From Leptobrachium leishanense (taxonomy: Eukaryota; Chordata; Amphibia; Anura; Megophryidae): 64,000 nucleotides of DNA. Below the pieces are notes generated by a model that worked only from the letters and a program-made list of their open reading frames with translations, was not told the DNA's origin and made no database searches. A program made the position numbers and the translations under genes. Each line of letters starts with the position of its first letter. The first letter of the stretch is position 1. The stretch lies in contig CM019069.1 in NCBI GenBank assembly GCA_009667805.1, positions 46,372,201 through 46,436,200 on the forward strand. Reading direction: 5' to 3'. This document shows positions 48,628-60,000 of the stretch, in pieces.

Positions 48628-49157
48628 GTCATCTCCATGGTCCCCATCACTGTCAGTATGGACCCCATTCAGATACTGCTCAGAGTGATCAGCATCTAGT
48701 GAAGATCAGTCTACTTGTTCTTATGGATTTGTGACATATATCTGCGGAGACATTCAGTTATTGTCTGTACACGGTACGAGTGTACAGACAAGGCTTAAAT
48801 GTCTTAAAAGCAGGTATGTATCCAGAAAGGGATAGCGTAGCCGCAACAGAGATATAATACGTATCTCTCGTTATGCAGACTTCACTTCTCCAATGTGCAT
48901 AGACATTGGGAGGTAAGGAGCCCAGCGCATTGCACTTAGTACTCACAAACCGCCAAACGCCTACACACACTGAGAACACGTCTCTAAACACAAGAGAAGG
49001 TTTTCATACTGACGGTTTTGCCGCTGGTTCTGATTAACCCAAAATACACTCTGCTAGAGCGATTCTCAGTTTAATCCAAACACAGGGAGACAGATGACAA
49101 TTTATAAAACACACACATCCTAGAAAATAATGTCCACATAATAAAATTTCCACAACA
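48628..49157 (-). repeat. provirus LTR, truncated middle copy
   Basis: Matches 46870-47427 from GTCATCTCCATGGTCCCC to CCACAACA. On its left it is fused directly to integrase-region sequence instead of LTR, so the LTR end and the primer binding site are gone. Confidence 0.85.
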
Positions 49158-49985
49158 GTCCCTTCTCTTTGTCATTTGCTCCCCAGTGTCCCTCGATGAA
49201 TCTCGATCTTCCTTGGAAAGAAACAGTTCCTCTTGTAAAGTTCTGAATGCAAAAAGCCAAACAGATGATGGAAAACAACAGACAGTCCATCTTGACACGC
49301 CGAATCTTAAAGCAAGTGTTAAAACAAAATTTGACACATGGATCATAAAGCAAATCTAAAACCAAATCTTGACACACCGATTTTTTTGGGCAAATCTTAA
49401 AACAAATCTTGACACGTAGAACTTGACACGTAGAATCTGCTTTAGCGGAGGTGACTCAGAGGGAGGACATGAGGTGGTGGGTTACGTCGAGCGTTGGTCG
49501 GTCTGAAATCCTCTGTATCCGGTCCATGGGTTGGTCTTCAGGGCGTCTCGTCTGTTCGGGCTTCGGTAACTCGGTCGATTAGACATCAGGAACATCTCAC
49601 TCCAGCATATAGAAGGAATAGAAACAGAAACACCATAAGTATTTATTCTCCCATTACCTTTAGCCAGGATCCAATGGAAAACAAGAAATCCCCGAAGCTT
49701 CCCAAAGCTTTAAAAAAAGATTCCAACCCTCACTAGCTATAGCTCCGCCTCTGCCCTGCTCCCATCAGTGTTCACCTGACCCTTGTAAACCCCCCCCCCC
49801 TTTGGACGCTCTACTGTCATTGTTTCTTGGTGATCTCCCTCACTACAACACCGCACAAGAATTTAAACAAGCGAACGGCAGGAGCCAGAGTTACTATTAC
49901 AAATGTCTCGTTGTGGGCCTTGCTAGTCTTAGGTACATTTCCCTCGCTAAAAACTAAACTAAACAAATAAAGAAAATGATACTCT

Positions 49986-50173
49986 TCACTCTTTGACGTA
50001 GTTGAGAAACTTCTTGCAGTGACTGGCGTGGATCCAGTTGTCTCGTCCCTCGAACTTCAGGGAGGTTGGCGTCGTCTGCAGCACCTGGAATGGCCCACGA
50101 TATCTCGCCTCTAGTCCCGTCCTCGGATTTTTCTTTAGCATGATCCAATCACCTGGTTGACTAGAATGTACAC
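49986..50173 (-). pseudogene. retroviral integrase C-terminal fragment, copy 2
   Basis: Second copy of the same integrase tail, nearly identical to the fragment about 1.73 kb upstream, with an Ile/Thr-type codon change. It lies in the second internal piece of the provirus and is non-functional. Confidence 0.8.
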
Positions 50174-50360
50174 TGGTTATTGAGTTTGGGTCTGGGAGAG
50201 ACTCCAGGACTCGGTGGACTTTTTGTAGCTCATCAAGGAAAAGTAATCATGATGGTCCTCAAAAGTGTTTCCCTACTAGGTTGGAAAATTGATTAGAGGT
50301 TGAGAGGTTAGAATGGTTTGTAAAAGTTGGAAAGTTTACGTTTTTCACACCTTTATCATG

Positions 50361-50890
50361 GTCATCTCCATGGTCCCCATCACTGTCAGTATGGACCCCA
50401 TTCAGATACTGCTCAGAGTGATCAGCATCTAGTGAAGATCAGTCTACTTGTTCTTATGGATTTGTGACATATATCTGCGGAGACATTCAGTTATTGTCTG
50501 TACACGGTACGAGTGTACAGACAAGGCTTAAATGTCTTAAAAGCAGGTATGTATCCAGAAAGGGATAGCGTAGCCGCAACAGAGATATAATACGTATCTC
50601 TCGTTATGCAGACTTCACTTCTCCAATGTGCATAGACATTGGGAGGTAAGGAGCCCAGCGCATTGCACTTAGTACTCACAAACCGCCAAACGCCTACACA
50701 CACTGAGAACACGTCTCTAAACCCAAGAGAAGGTTTTCATACTGACGGTTTTGCCACTGGTTCTGATTAACCCAAAATACACTCTGCTAGAGCGATTCTC
50801 AGTTTAATCCAAGCACAGGGAGACAGATGACAATTTATAAAACACACACATCCTAGAATATAATGTCCACATAATAAAATTTCCACAACA
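50361..50890 (-). repeat. provirus LTR, truncated outer copy
   Basis: Same truncation point as the middle copy (GTCATCTCCATGG). It ends at CCACAACA next to the GGAC target duplication at 50891. Confidence 0.85.
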
Positions 50891-51518
50891 GGACGTTCCT
50901 TCCACTCAACGCCCATCTGGCCACCTCGCTGAGCGCAGTTAGTGCGCTCAGCGCGGCAAAGCTCAATCCTCCTATGGAGAATCACACTTTGCAGCTCCGT
51001 CAGCGCGCGTCCTAGCGCTTTGACGGAGAGTGGTGCTGCATCGATGCAGCACGGCCACTGTTGCGCACGCAATTTGTGCGCGCACAACAGCGTATGGCTG
51101 GCCCCGTCACAGCGTCACAATGCTGCGACGGATGCCAGAAGGCTCGTCAGTACGGGCACATATAGTGCGCTCATCTGACCCCAGCCTTCACCACACTATG
51201 GTGATCCTACGATGAATGGTGAATTCACCATAGTTTCGGCGAAATGGAATCACCGAAGTGAAAAGCAACGAAATGTTGATGAAATTTGAATGCTTTGTGA
51301 TTAATCCCTAGAATCTTTAGTAAGCAGATTTAAGAGAATTTTCAGTTGTTCATGGAACCAAACGGAAACCGAAAGAATGCAACTAGGCGTCTGTGTTCAC
51401 GTTGTACAAAGTTGACCTAGTGCTGTGTGCATAGCTGCTCTGCATGGAAATTAAAGTACCTGGCTCAATAGTGAGGCTGACATAACTGAATTTATTCTAG
51501 GAATTCAAGATTCAAGTT

Positions 51519-51938
51519 AGGCTAGGGTCAAACGAACGCATTATTCCCAGCAACCGTCAAAAAGTGCGTCCGAACGCATTGACGTATTTTTTTCACGGAA
51601 TGCACGAAAACGGTCATACGATGCACATTTTTGTGCATAATTTTTTACGGATCGTCAGTAAAACACTTTTTGCGGCTGGATGTTATGTAGGCTGGACATT
51701 AGCAGCGTCTGACGTCTCCTAATCACGCACACACGCCGCTATGCCGCCGCAGCGCACTCTGTACGTCAGTACTAGCGGTTCTGCGTTCTCGAAAAAATGC
51801 ATTCATTTTCCACTTGCGTTGCGCGGCCAGACTTTCGTGCGACCGTACTTCGTATATTGGCCGTCATTTGCTGCTACTGTGGCCGTGATTAAGTGCGCCT
51901 AAACGCACGTTTAAAATGCGTTAGTCTGACCCCAGCCT
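51519..51938. mobile_element. TIR element, TAGGGTCAGAC family, copy 3
   Basis: 420 bp, ends AGGCTAGGGTCAAACGAACG and GTCTGACCCCAGCCT. Same orientation as copy 2, more diverged. No coding capacity. Confidence 0.8.
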
Positions 51939-52318
51939 ATGGCATTGTTTTGTCTGACAAAATGATCACATATTTCTCTATAAACCATTATTGTTTTTGC
52001 TATTATGTGCTCAGAACATCATTCCCAAGTAACATTATAGTGTGGAAACCTTGTAAAAGATTAATATATGCTCCCCATATGGTACAACGATATACCACAT
52101 TCACGTTTTCTGCTGCATTTGAATTTTTGATGCTATAAAAAGCAATATACTTAAAAAGTAATTTCCATGTGTTCTTTTGAATTGAAAAATCAACAAATTA
52201 ATTTCAAATCATACCACTGTTCCGCATCATTACACCTCTTTAATGCCAGGGCAACAACCAATTACTTGAAAAATAATTACTTCTGTTCAACTTTAAAAAA
52301 TATAATTTTTTTTGTTTA

Positions 52319-53069
52319 CAGTGGGGGCTACATTACAATCCCCACGTTAAAACGGGGGCGGTAGGGAGAAAAAACTGCACCCGCAGTTGTCCCCCTACTG
52401 CCCCCCTGTTTTACCGGGGGATTATAATTCAGGTGCAAAAAGTGCTGCTTGCATTTGTAGCGGGCGCTACGCCCCGGGATGCTCGCGGCAGTTCTGAGCG
52501 CAGCCGTGAGCATCCACTCGATGGAGTCCATAGGACTCCATTGAGCCAGACGCCGGCGGTCACATGACCTGCTGGATCTCACCTTGCGAGATCCGGCCGG
52601 TCAGCGTAGTGATACACAGGGGGAGACTGAGGAACTTTTCCCCCCAATCTCTCCCTGCTCCCGCCCGACAGAGGAAGCGGACGGAGCCGCGGTCCTTGCC
52701 GCAGGACCAGGAGGTGAGTATAGGATTGTTTTTTTTATTTTTTTGGATGGTGTTAACGGATTCTGCAGAAGCGGAATCCGTTAACACCAAGTCCTGGCTG
52801 TGGTTAACTTTCCGCTAACCAGAGCCGGACGTTAAACAGCGTTAGGACTTTGTAATCCTAACGCTGATTAACACTTTGCGCTTCCCATGCTAAGTATAGG
52901 GAGCACAAAGTACGGTGACCTCGCGCTGAAAAGCGCAAGATACCGAACGCAAACAGATTACTTAACCCGTTTGCGTTTGGATTGTAATATGCGGTAGCCA
53001 CTGCGGCTAACGTTAATGCTGACGCAGGTGAGCGTTAACGTTAGCACATAGATTGTAATGTGGCCCGTG
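52319..53069. mobile_element. CpG-rich TIR MITE, ATTACAATC family, copy 1
   Basis: Ends CAGTGGGGGCTACATTACAA and TTGTAATGTGGCCCGTG, 751 bp. Interior has hairpins such as GATTCTGCAGAAGCGGAATC. No transposase or other recognisable coding content. Confidence 0.6.
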
Positions 53070-53311
53070 ATGTTTAAAGATATACCTCTCTATTCCACTA
53101 AATCGATAAAGACATTCAATAGTCAATATTTGTATCTTTAAGCTTTATGTGTGTTTCCTTTCACAGTTAATTCAGCAGCTTAAAATTCATTGTATATTTC
53201 TGTCATAATTTATTTGTCCAGAAAGATGACTTTTTAAGATATATGGTACCACCAGCTGTAAAATACGATTCCGAGTAATAAGATTTGTGGTTACCATTTT
53301 ATTCCGTTAGA

Positions 53312-53493
53312 CCTGAGTTTCGCAACCCTGTCCTCAGGTCCCCTACCAGGCCAGGTTTTCCAGATATGTGAGGCACAGCCCAGGTGATATGATATGCTGC
53401 TCAGTGACTGCAGGATTCAGTCTGCAATTCCCCAATGTAAACCTTAAAACCTGGTTTGTTATGGGGGCATGAGGACAGGGTTGGGAAACACCA
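53312..53493. mobile_element. hAT-like MITE, CTGTCCTCAGG ends, copy 1
   Basis: GTTTCGCAACCCTGTCCTCAGG at the left and the complement GAGGACAGGGTTGGGAAACA at the right, about 182 bp. The interior CCAGGTTTTCCAGATATGTG matches copy 2. It lies 335 bp before the second MYO3B exon. Confidence 0.75.
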
Positions 53494-53828
53494 GCTGAGA
53501 AGACAGTGCTTTTGTTACTAAAATCATTTTCATCACAAACGGAAATTCTGGAGAACAACTCCACGTAGACCGCAAAAATAACACTTAGCCGGGGGACCAC
53601 GTCAATATCTGACATCGAATTCCAATAATCTGATTTATTTTCCCATCATACTGCTTTTTGTTTTTCTCCCAGGTGTTGTACAAAAGACTTGGCTAAACCT
53701 TGGCGCTCCAAACACATTGAGCTTTGATACATTATGATGTTACGTAAACCTTTAACTTATTCTATTTAGAAAATGCCTTTTTTGATAAAACCAAAAAATA
53801 CTTTCTCTATCTTGTGTTCCTCTTACAG

Positions 53829-53963
53829 GATGTTGATGAAGAGATTGAGGCAGAATACAATATATTGCAGTCGCTACCGAATCATCCCAATGTCGTCATG
53901 TTTTATGGGATGTATTACAAAGCCGACGAGTACGTGGGAGGACAGCTCTGGCTTGTGCTAGAG
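53829..53963 (+). CDS. MYO3B: MYO3B next exon, alpha-C helix to hinge
   Basis: The exon is bounded by TCTTACAG at its 5' side and GTAGGT at 53964. It is exactly 45 codons in phase 0, so it joins the 36837-37020 exon without a frame change. It continues the Ste20-type kinase N-lobe. [13 protein letters not shown] is the alpha-C helix, and the glutamate before YNIL (about E71) should pair with K56. [13 protein letters not shown] covers beta-4. GGQLWLVLE is beta-5, with Leu106 at the likely gatekeeper position just before the hinge. Length and phase match the remembered human exon. A Met replaces the usual Lys after NVV, a minor change. The next kinase exon, expected to open with an LCxGGSV-like motif, was not found before 64000. 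Confidence 0.94.
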
Positions 53964-54009
53964 GTAGGTGCTCATCCATCAGCTATACTTGTGAAAAACA
54001 TTGTCTATC

Positions 54010-54537
54010 TTAAAAGGAACACTCTACTCATCCTGACCACTTTATTGTTTTAAAGTGGTCAGGAAGTGAGAAGTGCCCCTCCCCCTTCCCCAAAATTGTT
54101 GGGTGAAGTGGAGGCGTTTCCTGCATCCCATCCAGCATCACCAGCAGCCAGGATTTTGAATCTCCTGGCTGTCGGTTACAGATTGGCCACTAGTGTGTGC
54201 CAGTCTCAAACTGCCGGGTGATGGATCAGATCTCGGCATGCGCTTGCAGCTCCGATCCATCCTTCTGCCCAGGTGCTCTGGAACTTGAGTATGTTAAGTT
54301 TGCAAGTCCCGTAGCACTGGGTAATTTGTAGTTCCTAAGATACGCAAGTTGCGTAGGAGCGCAAATTGCTTAGTTATGCTTCAGGCCTTGAGCTGCGGTG
54401 GAGGAGCAGCGTGCACGAAGGGAAAAATGTGAGTAAAATCATCCAAAATAAATAAACAATAAAAGAATTATTGGCCTCAGCCCAGTTATTTAAGGGCAAT
54501 AAAAGGGAATTCTATTTTTAATCGCGTATTCCTTTAA
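54010..54537. mobile_element. TTAA-type MITE (piggyBac-like)
   Basis: Bounded by TTAA on both sides. The ends TTAAAAGGAACACT and (inverted) ATTAAAGGAATACG are imperfect inverted repeats. It starts 47 bp after the second MYO3B exon and has no coding capacity. Confidence 0.55.
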
Positions 54538-54784
54538 TGTATTCTATATCAAGCTGGAGCGATGTATTGAGGCAGACAGGTCACAATTTAATATGTATAG
54601 ACACGTGGACTAATAAAATCTCAGCCAAACTGTAAGTCCAATCATTGGCTCATGTGCAGTTGAATAAGTTTCCTCCATTTTTATATTCTCTCTTAAATCA
54701 CTACTTTTGATCAATTTGCATGGCAATATTTGGCCTGTCCAAGTGTTGCATGTAAAATTCACAAAAAGACGTGTTCACGCTGGT

Positions 54785-55150
54785 GGTGTTGTCACATAAA
54801 TTCTGACAGCACTTTTCATGCTATGTGTCCCATTCCAGTCCTGCGTTCTCAGCTGTCCTGGTTGAGGGAAACCTCAGGCACTTCCCTAATTATCATGGAC
54901 TCCCTATTTAAAGGTAGTTACCCGAAATCCCTGATACCTTGACATTAGTCCATGGTGTTACCTGCTGTCCATGTTTGTATATTTTTTCCTTATTCCTATG
55001 CTCCCCGTCGAGATTCTTATTGTCATCACCTCCATATCATAAGTTCCCTTGTGTTTCCTGCCTTCCCTGATTGTGCTGTTATACCTGGATCCTGTATTGG
55101 TAATAAAGCCACCTGATTTTGCACAATGCCTGCCGTGTGTCCCCTGCAAC
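54785..55150 (+). mobile_element. possible solo LTR (Ty3-like)
   Basis: Begins TGTTGTCACATAAATT. TATTTAAAGG near 54904 and AATAAAGCC near 55100 are spaced like a promoter and a polyadenylation signal in an LTR. CCCCTGCA near 55143 followed by TTGGCGCAG could be an LTR end with a primer site. No second LTR was found. This is a weak call. Confidence 0.3.
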
Positions 55151-55529
55151 TTGGCGCAGATTGTGCATCCTGCTGTCATGAACGGGACACCAACTGAGAT
55201 TTGAAACCTAATATTAAAGCGGTGAGCTGATGCAGACCTAGCACAGGCAAACCAACTGTGAATTGGGTTTGAGCCCTGTGGTTTGAACGTAAAAAGTCTT
55301 GGGCATGAATTTAGTAACCGTGCTTGATGGACAAAGTAATGGTTAGACCCTGACGCTGGGTCAAGCCAGGGAAAACATTGGAACAAATGCTGCGATGCAG
55401 GGGAGTAATGCAAAGTTGGGAAAATGTTTGCTGCTAGACTGACATCCTGCTTAAAAAAAGGATACACGATCCTGGGTTCGGCCCTTGAGTCACCAGTTGG
55501 AAGTGTATATTTAAAAGGAAACAAAATAG

Positions 55530-55798
55530 CAAAACAAGAGGACATAGTCTTAGATTAGAGGGGCAAAGGTTTAAAAGTAACATCAGGAAGCATTATTTTA
55601 CTGAGAGGGTGGTGGATACATGGAACAGCCTTCCAGTAGAAGTGGTAGAGGCCAAAACAGTAATTGAATTTAAGCAGGCATGGGATAGGCATAAGGCTAT
55701 CCTAAACAAAAGATAAATCCAGGTAAAGTATCCATGTAATTGGGCAGACTACATGGGCCGAAAGGTTCTTATCTGCCGACATTTTTCTATGTTTCTAA
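55530..55798 (+). mobile_element. CR1-like LINE 3' end
   Basis: The segment with AAGAGGACATAGTCTTAGAT, GGTGGTGGATACATGGAACA and the tail GACATTTTTCTATGTTTC is the 3' region of CR1-like LINEs, related to about 5630-6015. Only this end is present. Confidence 0.7.
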
Positions 55799-55830
55799 GT
55801 GTAGGTTACTCAGGGACAGGGATTATATTC

Positions 55831-57248
55831 TTACGAAGAAAAGGAACAGCGCCTATATAGTCATATAAATGGTGAAGAAAAATGGTATCCACAACCACTA
55901 ATAAATGTGAGGAATATCACCTCCAACAGTGTATATATATATATACAGAATGGTTTACCAATATGTGGATCACAGAGATGCTGGCGTTCTTGAGAACATG
56001 TAAGATAAAACACAGAGAAAACATACAATGGCGCAGTACAATGAGACTGGTATAAAATAATATAGTGGTAACGATTGTCCACTCACCTGGATCAGAGCCT
56101 GTATAATTCAAGGCTCTATATATCAGCAGTGGGTCTCTTCAGGGATGACCCCGTCCCATGTCCATATGTTCTCTTGAGGTATCACATGTGAATTAGAAAT
56201 AAACATAGATGGACCATAGCGTGATTCAATACGACCTGATTTTAGGTTATATATCGTTCAATAGGTCAAACTCACGTGGTTTGGAGCCTGTGGGGTAAGC
56301 ACTGGCTCCGTAATAGCACTTCTGGTGTAAATGGGGTACACCAATTCCCCTTTCCTGATCAAATAAATGAAGGATTTTCATCTCTTCAATAAATGAAAAT
56401 ATTTAATGATAAAACATTTAAAGAAAATGCCAAAACCCGTTTCGCTGCAACAGCAGCTTCATCAGTTGGTCTATCTGATAGACCAACTGATGAAGATGCT
56501 GTTGCAGCGAAACGCGTTTTAGCATTTTCTTTATATGTTTTATCATTAAATATTTTCATTTATTGAAGAGATGAAAATCCTTCATTTATTTGATCAGGAA
56601 AGGGGAATTGGTGTACCCCATTTACACCAGAAGTGCTATTACGGAGCCAGTGCTTACCCCACAGGCTTCAAACCACGTGAGTTTGACCTATTGAACGATA
56701 TATAACCTAAAATCAGGTCGTATTGAATCACGCTATGGTCCATCTATGTTTATTTTTTATTCACATGTGATACCTCAAGAGAACATATGGACATGGGACG
56801 GGGTCATCCCTGAAGAGACCCACTGCTGATATATAGAGCCTTGAATTATACAGGCTCTGATCCAGGTGAGTGGACAATCGTTACCACTATATTATTTTAT
56901 ACCATTCTCATTGTACTGCGCCATTGTATGTTTTCTCTGTGTTTTATCATACAGGTTCTCAAGAACGCCAGCATCTCTGTGATCCACATATTGGTAAACC
57001 ATTCTGTATATATATATACACACTGTTGGAGGTGATATTCCTCACATTTATAAGTGGTTGTGGATACCATTTTTTTTTCACCCTTTATATGACTATATAG
57101 GCGCTGTTCCTTTTCTTTGTGTGCCCATATACCCTTTTTTTGGGGTTTGTGTAGGAAAAACCTCAGTTAGATTTAGCTGCCGTATTTGATTATATTGGTG
57201 AGAACTTTGCCTCTCCATCTTGGCGCCCCTTATTGTTGTTTTTTCTGA
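55831..57248. mobile_element. palindromic retroelement-like insertion with 12-bp duplication
   Basis: Two nearly identical arms of about 640 bp (55836-56475 and 56477-57117) meet head to head at 56476. An unpaired tail of about 130 bp follows. GGGATTATATTC at 55819-55830 and 57249-57260 is an exact 12-bp duplication, as made by target-primed insertion. At the centre of each arm lies CTGATGAAG...GCAGCGAAACG. The features suggest a Penelope-like terminal unit, but no reverse transcriptase or GIY-YIG domain is present, so this is inference. Confidence 0.7.
56437..56517. ncRNA. hammerhead-like cores, two in inverted orientation
   Basis: On the plus strand CTGATGA (56488-56494) is followed by a hairpin-capable stretch and GCAGCGAAAC. 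On the minus strand the other arm gives CTGATGA, A, the stem GCTGC/GCAGC with a TGTT loop, then GAAAC. This matches the CUGANGA-stem II-GAAA order of hammerhead ribozymes, with one extra A before the stem. Stem III and the cleavage triplet are not clear, so activity is doubtful. Confidence 0.35.
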
Positions 57249-57260
57249 GGGATTATATTC

Positions 57261-57923
57261 ATGTCTGCAGATGAGGAAACCGGGTGACATAAAATGACTT
57301 TAAAAAAAACAAGCTGAATAGGGGAAACTGCTGGAATAGGAGCCAGTGAAGCCCATATGTTACAAAAATGATGAGATGAGTTGTAGGCCGGAGGCCTCTC
57401 ACCCAACCGATGAACAGCTTGTCCCGGACTGTTGTGCTCTGCCCTCTCTGCTGTCTGGAACCCAGTGCTGCCGAAATCCCCTCTCCCAAACCGAATCTCC
57501 TCAGCCAGGAAATGGATGCCGCCAGCACTCCGCTCCGTCCGCGGCCTCCTTACTCAAGGTCATTCTCCAACACTCTCTGCCACCAGAACAGCTCAGCGGA
57601 ACACACTGCAGTTCGATTACACACTCTCCCCGATCTTTCCAGCACAGGATACCGCTGATTCTCAGCGCCAATCTAGCCTGGATCCCGGACAGTGTCTCTC
57701 TCTCGTGACTGAACTCATGCACCGCTCGCCTCGTTCTGCACACGATGCTCCCCCTTCCTGCCGCCAGCGTGCTCACTTTCTCCCTCTGCCCAGAGATTTC
57801 TGGGGAATGTAGTCCATAGTCCCATACATTACATTGTGCTCTGGCTCCCTCTAGCTGCAATAATGTCTCAGTTCTCAGAGCCAAATTAAATACAGCGCTA
57901 CATGTGTGCTACGTGCCAACAAA
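57261..57923. other. unassigned, pyrimidine-rich
   Basis: C/T-rich block (57410-57800) open in several frames on both strands, but without recognisable motifs. It includes GGAATGTAGTCCATAGTCCC near 57804. Possibly an old transposon. Confidence 0.4.
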
Positions 57924-58554
57924 CTGTAGGCTAGATTACGTACCGAACGCTAACTGTGGCATTCAGTATGTAAGCGTTATCGTCAGGATATGTGGCTTTA
58001 ACGCATAACAACCCTGATTACCTTCCTAATGCTAATCGGGGAAAAAATCCATTAGCACATCGGTGATTGCGCGAGCTTACTGTACTTTGAGCATCCTGTA
58101 CTTAACATGGGAAGCGCAAAGTATGGTATTACAAAGTGCTAGAGCTAATTACCACACTAATGGGTTAAACAGATTTTTCCGTCACCTAAAAGCTGGTCAT
58201 AAATGATTCCGCTTTTGTTTTTCAGAATCATTTAGCACCCCCTCCCCCCAAATCCGATACTCACCTCTCAGCCCACAGCAAGAACAGCGAACCGATTCGC
58301 TGATTCTGGCCGCTGGGAGCAGAGTGAGACTGGGGACAAATACTGAGATAGCAAGATTATGCAGGGCTCGTGGCCCGCCATGGCATCCCTCTATGGAGTC
58401 GGCGAGTATCACCGAGGGCAGCTCTTCATTCTGGGGCAAAGTGCGCCTGCCCTGGAATCTCACGCTAACATGGGGACACTATGGGGAAACCTGTAGGCTT
58501 GGGTTTTCCCCTTTAGTGTCCCCATTTTAGCGCTATCGTTGTAATCTGGCCCTG
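57924..58554. mobile_element. TIR MITE, ATTACAATC family, copy 2
   Basis: Ends CTGTAGGCTAGATTACGTAC and GTTGTAATCTGGCCCTG. The block CTAACTGTGGCATTCAG..., the CTAATCGGGG segment and GGGAAGCGCAAAGTA parallel copy 1. Non-coding. Confidence 0.55.
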
Positions 58555-60000
58555 TATGAGCATAGTGCTCGCTTTAGGTTTTTCTGTGGTTCGGTAATCA
58601 ATTGATTTTACATCCCATCAGCTAATGGAGTGTGAAAAGGGAGATCCCTTAAAAGCTATTGGCACTTGTGTTTAAACAGAGATGCTCAATGACTTAGAAG
58701 AAATAAATGATGCTGGTCGAATTGCACTTTTACGGTGATGCTTCTTTCCAGGCTGTGAGCTTGCCTTCCTAGCGTTGCATGAATCTAGTGGCATAAGCAA
58801 GAGCAGAAACCCAAAATGTGCTCTTTTTTTGTTTTATCCCATCGTTCAAAAATCTTTGAATTTTTCTCCTATATATTCTCGAAAATATGAAAATGTCTTT
58901 TTCTCTGATATTGTCAATGTACTACATCGCTGTGAAGTATACTGAAAGTCAAAATATGGGACCTCTCTCTTAAGAAGGGCATTGACGAGGCACCATGGAA
59001 GCTGTTCATGAACAGAATCATTTCATAGAATGTTCTGTCAGCTGGGAATCATGGGAGATAAAGGAGAATTTGTAGGTGTTGGTCAAGGTTGGCTGAAACC
59101 ACCTTGGTTCTCAAAGCTGTAGCTTGTCTATTCGATGGGAAGGTTGCAGGCTAGCCATGGTTTGAAAGGTTAAATCGTCAAAATGCTAGGCAGTCATTTC
59201 TTTGCGGTGTTTGCAGAAGGACAAACATGCTCAGGGGACTATTGTAATGAGTTCCTGTGTAGTCCTGATAAGGGAACTTCAATAAGAGCTGTGGATGCTC
59301 ACATATGAAGCAGGATACACCAGTCTGCCTGATCGCCAGGATCTCTGCCTCCTCCTTCGCTCGCGGCTTAAATAGTGAAGCATCAATCTGAGCTGACGTT
59401 GAACATTTTCAAATTGCTCATTTGTTTCAGCTGATGTTAATCTCCCGAGCACTTACTGTACATCAGGGCCGCTCCGTTACGTTTCGAGAGAACAGAAAGA
59501 AGAAAAAAAAAGCTGATTACAAAACGTATGTTGTAACACTATCCAAATCCCTCATTTGTTCAGCGCAAGCAAAGTGAATGCAAACAATTTAGGATTTTCT
59601 ATAGACCCACACGACGACGACACCGTGCCATGAAGCTAATGCCATTTACAATGTAACGGGTATGCAGAACTGTAGAATGGAGCTCTTTTTCTTTCTCGCT
59701 CTCGCTCTTCATTTCTCCCCTTTAATTCCAAGTTGTAAAACAGAAGCTGCTGGAAAGCAAAGTGTATATGAGAGCGGAGGGGTGACGAGGCGGGCTTAGG
59801 ACCCCGAACGTGTACAGGACACGGTGCTCAAAATGACACGCTGTGTACTCAAATCCCACTTACTAAAAATTACATGACATAAATGTCAGTGCGATAATTT
59901 AAAATGAACGTTTTCGGTTTATACCGTGTGAGGTACTGGATCTGCCCAGACAGGTCCCTGAACACAGATGGTCAAAACCAAAGAGTTCCCAGATCCTGTT
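58555..60000. other. no gene recognised
   Basis: Unique-looking intronic DNA after the second MYO3B exon. The next kinase exon is not here. Nothing else supported. Confidence 0.5.

Larger units (their letters stand above)
46498..50890 (-). mobile_element. rearranged endogenous retrovirus, three LTRs
   Basis: The insertion is bounded by GGAC at 46494-46497 and 50891-50894, a 4-bp target duplication. Both ends carry retroviral termini (TGTCGTAG at the left edge, CCACAACA at the right edge). It contains one full LTR (930 bp) and two truncated LTRs (530 bp each), separated by two internal pieces of about 1.2 kb. The repeat period is about 1730 bp and the copies are nearly identical. Orientation is minus, antisense to MYO3B. 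Gag, protease, most of pol and any recognisable env are absent, so the insertion cannot be functional. Confidence 0.88.
46442..51187. mobile_element. TIR element split by the provirus
   Basis: The halves 46442-46497 and 50895-51187 together make about 349 bp. Ends read AGCTGGGGTCAGACGAGC and GCTCATCTGACCCCAGCCT. The provirus landed at the end of a hairpin (GTGGAAGGAACGTCC on the left, its complement on the right). The ends resemble the 403-428 bp family at 5124, 13318 and 51519; the interior differs. Confidence 0.75.
37021..53828 (+). other. MYO3B: MYO3B intron between the two kinase exons
   Basis: Phase-0 intron of 16,808 bp with GTAAGT at the 5' end and a CAG acceptor. Most of it is mobile DNA: two hAT elements (37584-39564, 43941-46097), SINE-bearing and other tandem arrays, an L2-like LINE piece, TTAA-type MITEs, an antisense provirus (46498-50890) and CpG-rich MITEs (51519-51938, 52319-53069). 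I saw no additional MYO3B exon inside it. The short stretches 37021-37575 and 53494-53828 next to the exons carry no recognised repeat. Confidence 0.85.

Noticed and set aside
47764..49736. 80-codon plus-strand frames repeated in both provirus internal pieces
   Set aside because: They are antisense to the provirus and duplicated with it; no retroviral or host similarity.
54958..55545. 195-codon minus-strand frame
   Set aside because: No family motif, and it overlaps LTR-like and CR1-like sequence on the other strand.
57346..57884. 120-127 codon frames on both strands
   Set aside because: Overlapping open frames on both strands with biased C/T composition and no recognisable domain.
58616..58680. 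possible next MYO3B kinase exon beginning LMECEKGDP
   Set aside because: The peptide does not match the expected LCxGGSV motif, ends at a stop soon after, and has no donor.
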